Assembly: GCA_016938095.1 (NCBI GenBank)
Contig: JAFGVG010000004.1
Location: 1 to 6,968 of the forward strand
DNA: 6,968 nt
From: Bacteroidales bacterium
Lineage (GTDB): Bacteria > Bacteroidota > Bacteroidia > Bacteroidales > UBA10428
Direction: 5' to 3'
Made by a program: the position numbers and the translations under genes. Shown here in pieces: positions 5,922 through 6,968 of this stretch. Numbering within the stretch: the stretch's first letter is position 1; each line of letters starts with the position of its first letter. The notes beneath the pieces are model-generated. The model was not told the origin of the DNA, did no database searches, and saw only the letters and a list, made by a program, of their open reading frames with translations.

Positions 5922-6968
5922 ATGAACCAAGACAAAAAATCGGGAATCAGCCGCAGGGAATTCCTGGGAAACACTGCAAAAGCAGCTGCCGTGTTTACCA
6001 TTGTTCCCAGCAGCGTGGTCAGCGGATTGGGACACCGTGCTCCCAGTGACAAGTTAAACATCGCCTGTGTAGGTATTGGCGGAATGGGTAATTCAAACCT
6101 GAAGGCCGTAGCGCCTACCGAAAACATAGTGGCTTTGTGCGACGTTGACTGGGGATACTCGGCTCCTGTATTCAAAGCCTTCCCCAATGCCAAGAAATAC
6201 TGGGACTGGCGTGTGATGTTCGATGAAATGAAAGATGACATCGACGCGGTGATTGTTGCCACTGCCGACCACACCCATGCCATTATTGCCGCCACTGCCA
6301 TGACGCTTGGCAAGCATGTTTATGTACAAAAACCGCTCACGCACACCGTTTACGAATCGCGTTTGCTCACCAAACTGGCAGCCAAGTACAAAGTGGCCAC
6401 CCAAATGGGTAACCAGGGAAGTTCGGGCGAAGGCGTACGTCAGACCTGCGAATGGATTTGGGCAGGTGAAATTGGCGAAGTTAAAAAAGTAGAAGCTTTC
6501 ACCGACCGTCCGATATGGCCGCAGGGCCTCAACCGTCCCGCACAGGGCCATTGGGTTCCTGAAACCCTTAACTGGGATTTGTTTATCGGCCCCGCGCCCA
6601 TGCGTCCGTACAACTCGCTTTACACGCCCTGGAACTGGCGCGGATGGTGGGATTTCGGAACCGGCGCACTGGGTGATATGGCCTGCCATATTCTTCACCC
6701 CGTATTCAAAGGATTACGCCTGCAATACCCCACTAAGGTACAGGCCAATTCAACCCTGTTGCTGACCGATTGTGCTCCCAATGCTGAATTTGTAAAACTC
6801 ACCTACCCCGCACGTACCGGTCTGAAAACCGACAAGATCAAGTTCCCTGAAGTGGAAGTAACCTGGTCCGATGGCGGCATCAAACCCGCATTCCCCAAAG
6901 GATGGCCTGCTGGTAAGGATATGAACGATGCCGGTGGCGGCGTTCTGTTCCATGGTAGCAAAGACACC
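5922..6968 (+). CDS. Second Tat-signalled Gfo/Idh/MocA-family oxidoreductase (3'-truncated by the window)
   Basis: An open frame from ATG 5922 runs 349 codons to the window edge without a stop. It starts with a canonical twin-arginine signal (ISRREFLGN, Arg11-Arg12, then AKAAAVFTIVP, about 8-35). The Rossmann fold follows with IACVGIGGMG (47-56), CDVD (73-76) and VIVATADHTHAIIAA (110-124). At the place of the family's EKP it has QKP (Gln136-Lys137-Pro138): the lysine is kept but Glu is replaced, which I recall as common in the Tat-signalled members of Bacteroidota and Planctomycetota. WRGWWDFGTGALGDMACH (239-256) gives the C-terminal-domain motif with Gly251-Asp252 and His256. It is only distantly similar to the oxidoreductase encoded at 4183-5763, so it is not a recent duplicate. 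It likely acts in the periplasm on sugars or glycosides. It has its own upstream region, so it may be separately transcribed. Confidence 0.9.
   Translation, partial: MNQDKKSGISRREFLGNTAKAAAVFTIVPSSVVSGLGHRAPSDKLNIACVGIGGMGNSNLKAVAPTENIVALCDVDWGYSAPVFKAFPNAKKYWDWRVMFDEMKDDIDAVIVATADHTHAIIAATAMTLGKHVYVQKPLTHTVYESRLLTKLAAKYKVATQMGNQGSSGEGVRQTCEWIWAGEIGEVKKVEAFTDRPIWPQGLNRPAQGHWVPETLNWDLFIGPAPMRPYNSLYTPWNWRGWWDFGTGALGDMACHILHPVFKGLRLQYPTKVQANSTLLLTDCAPNAEFVKLTYPARTGLKTDKIKFPEVEVTWSDGGIKPAFPKGWPAGKDMNDAGGGVLFHGSKDT

Noticed and set aside
6093..6698. 201-residue open frame on the - strand
   Set aside because: It lies antisense to the second oxidoreductase, which has intact family motifs over the same bases.

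Overview
The window looks like a piece of a Bacteroidota chromosome, most plausibly an anaerobic or environmental Bacteroidales-type lineage. The reasons are the gene families (Tat-signalled Gfo/Idh/MocA oxidoreductases next to a DoxX protein, and a DUF434 protein), start codons mostly without Shine-Dalgarno motifs, a TAnnTTTG-type -7 promoter element, and an intergenic (A/G)-rich heptamer array of a kind I associate with this phylum. The assignment is inference; no rRNA or other marker gene is present.

Left part (1-2763, + strand): the end of an operon for a membrane complex related to complex I and group 4 hydrogenases. It holds the last 33 residues of a probable HyfF-like antiporter subunit, a 354-bp spacer filled with period-7 and then period-8 tandem repeats, a fused NuoC/NuoD-like 'hydrogenase large subunit' (457-1956), and a fused ferredoxin/NuoB-like small subunit (1975-2763). 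Reading the metal-binding motifs shows that the large subunit has lost all four cysteines that hold the [NiFe] centre, so it is not a hydrogenase. The small subunit has lost three of the four cysteines for the proximal N2-type [4Fe-4S] cluster and the first half of the ferredoxin motif. Only one [4Fe-4S] site appears intact. This resembles the 'energy-converting hydrogenase-related' (Ehr) complexes, but in a form apparently stripped of most redox cofactors, and it is the most unusual thing in the window.

Middle (2719-3444, - strand): a DUF434 (COG2454-type) protein that converges on the small-subunit gene and overlaps it by 45 bp. Its spaced acidic motifs are compatible with a PIN/NYN-like nuclease fold.

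Right part (3445-6968, + strand): a non-coding region of about 230 bp with inverted repeats and a candidate promoter, then a DoxX-type four-helix membrane protein (3677-4174) and, 8 bp later, an exported Gfo/Idh/MocA oxidoreductase (4183-5763). A terminator-like hairpin and a 12-bp palindrome lie in the next gap. A second, divergent Tat-signalled Gfo/Idh/MocA oxidoreductase starts at 5922 and runs off the window. The pair probably acts on sugars or glycosides in the periplasm, perhaps passing electrons to the membrane through DoxX; that last step is speculation.
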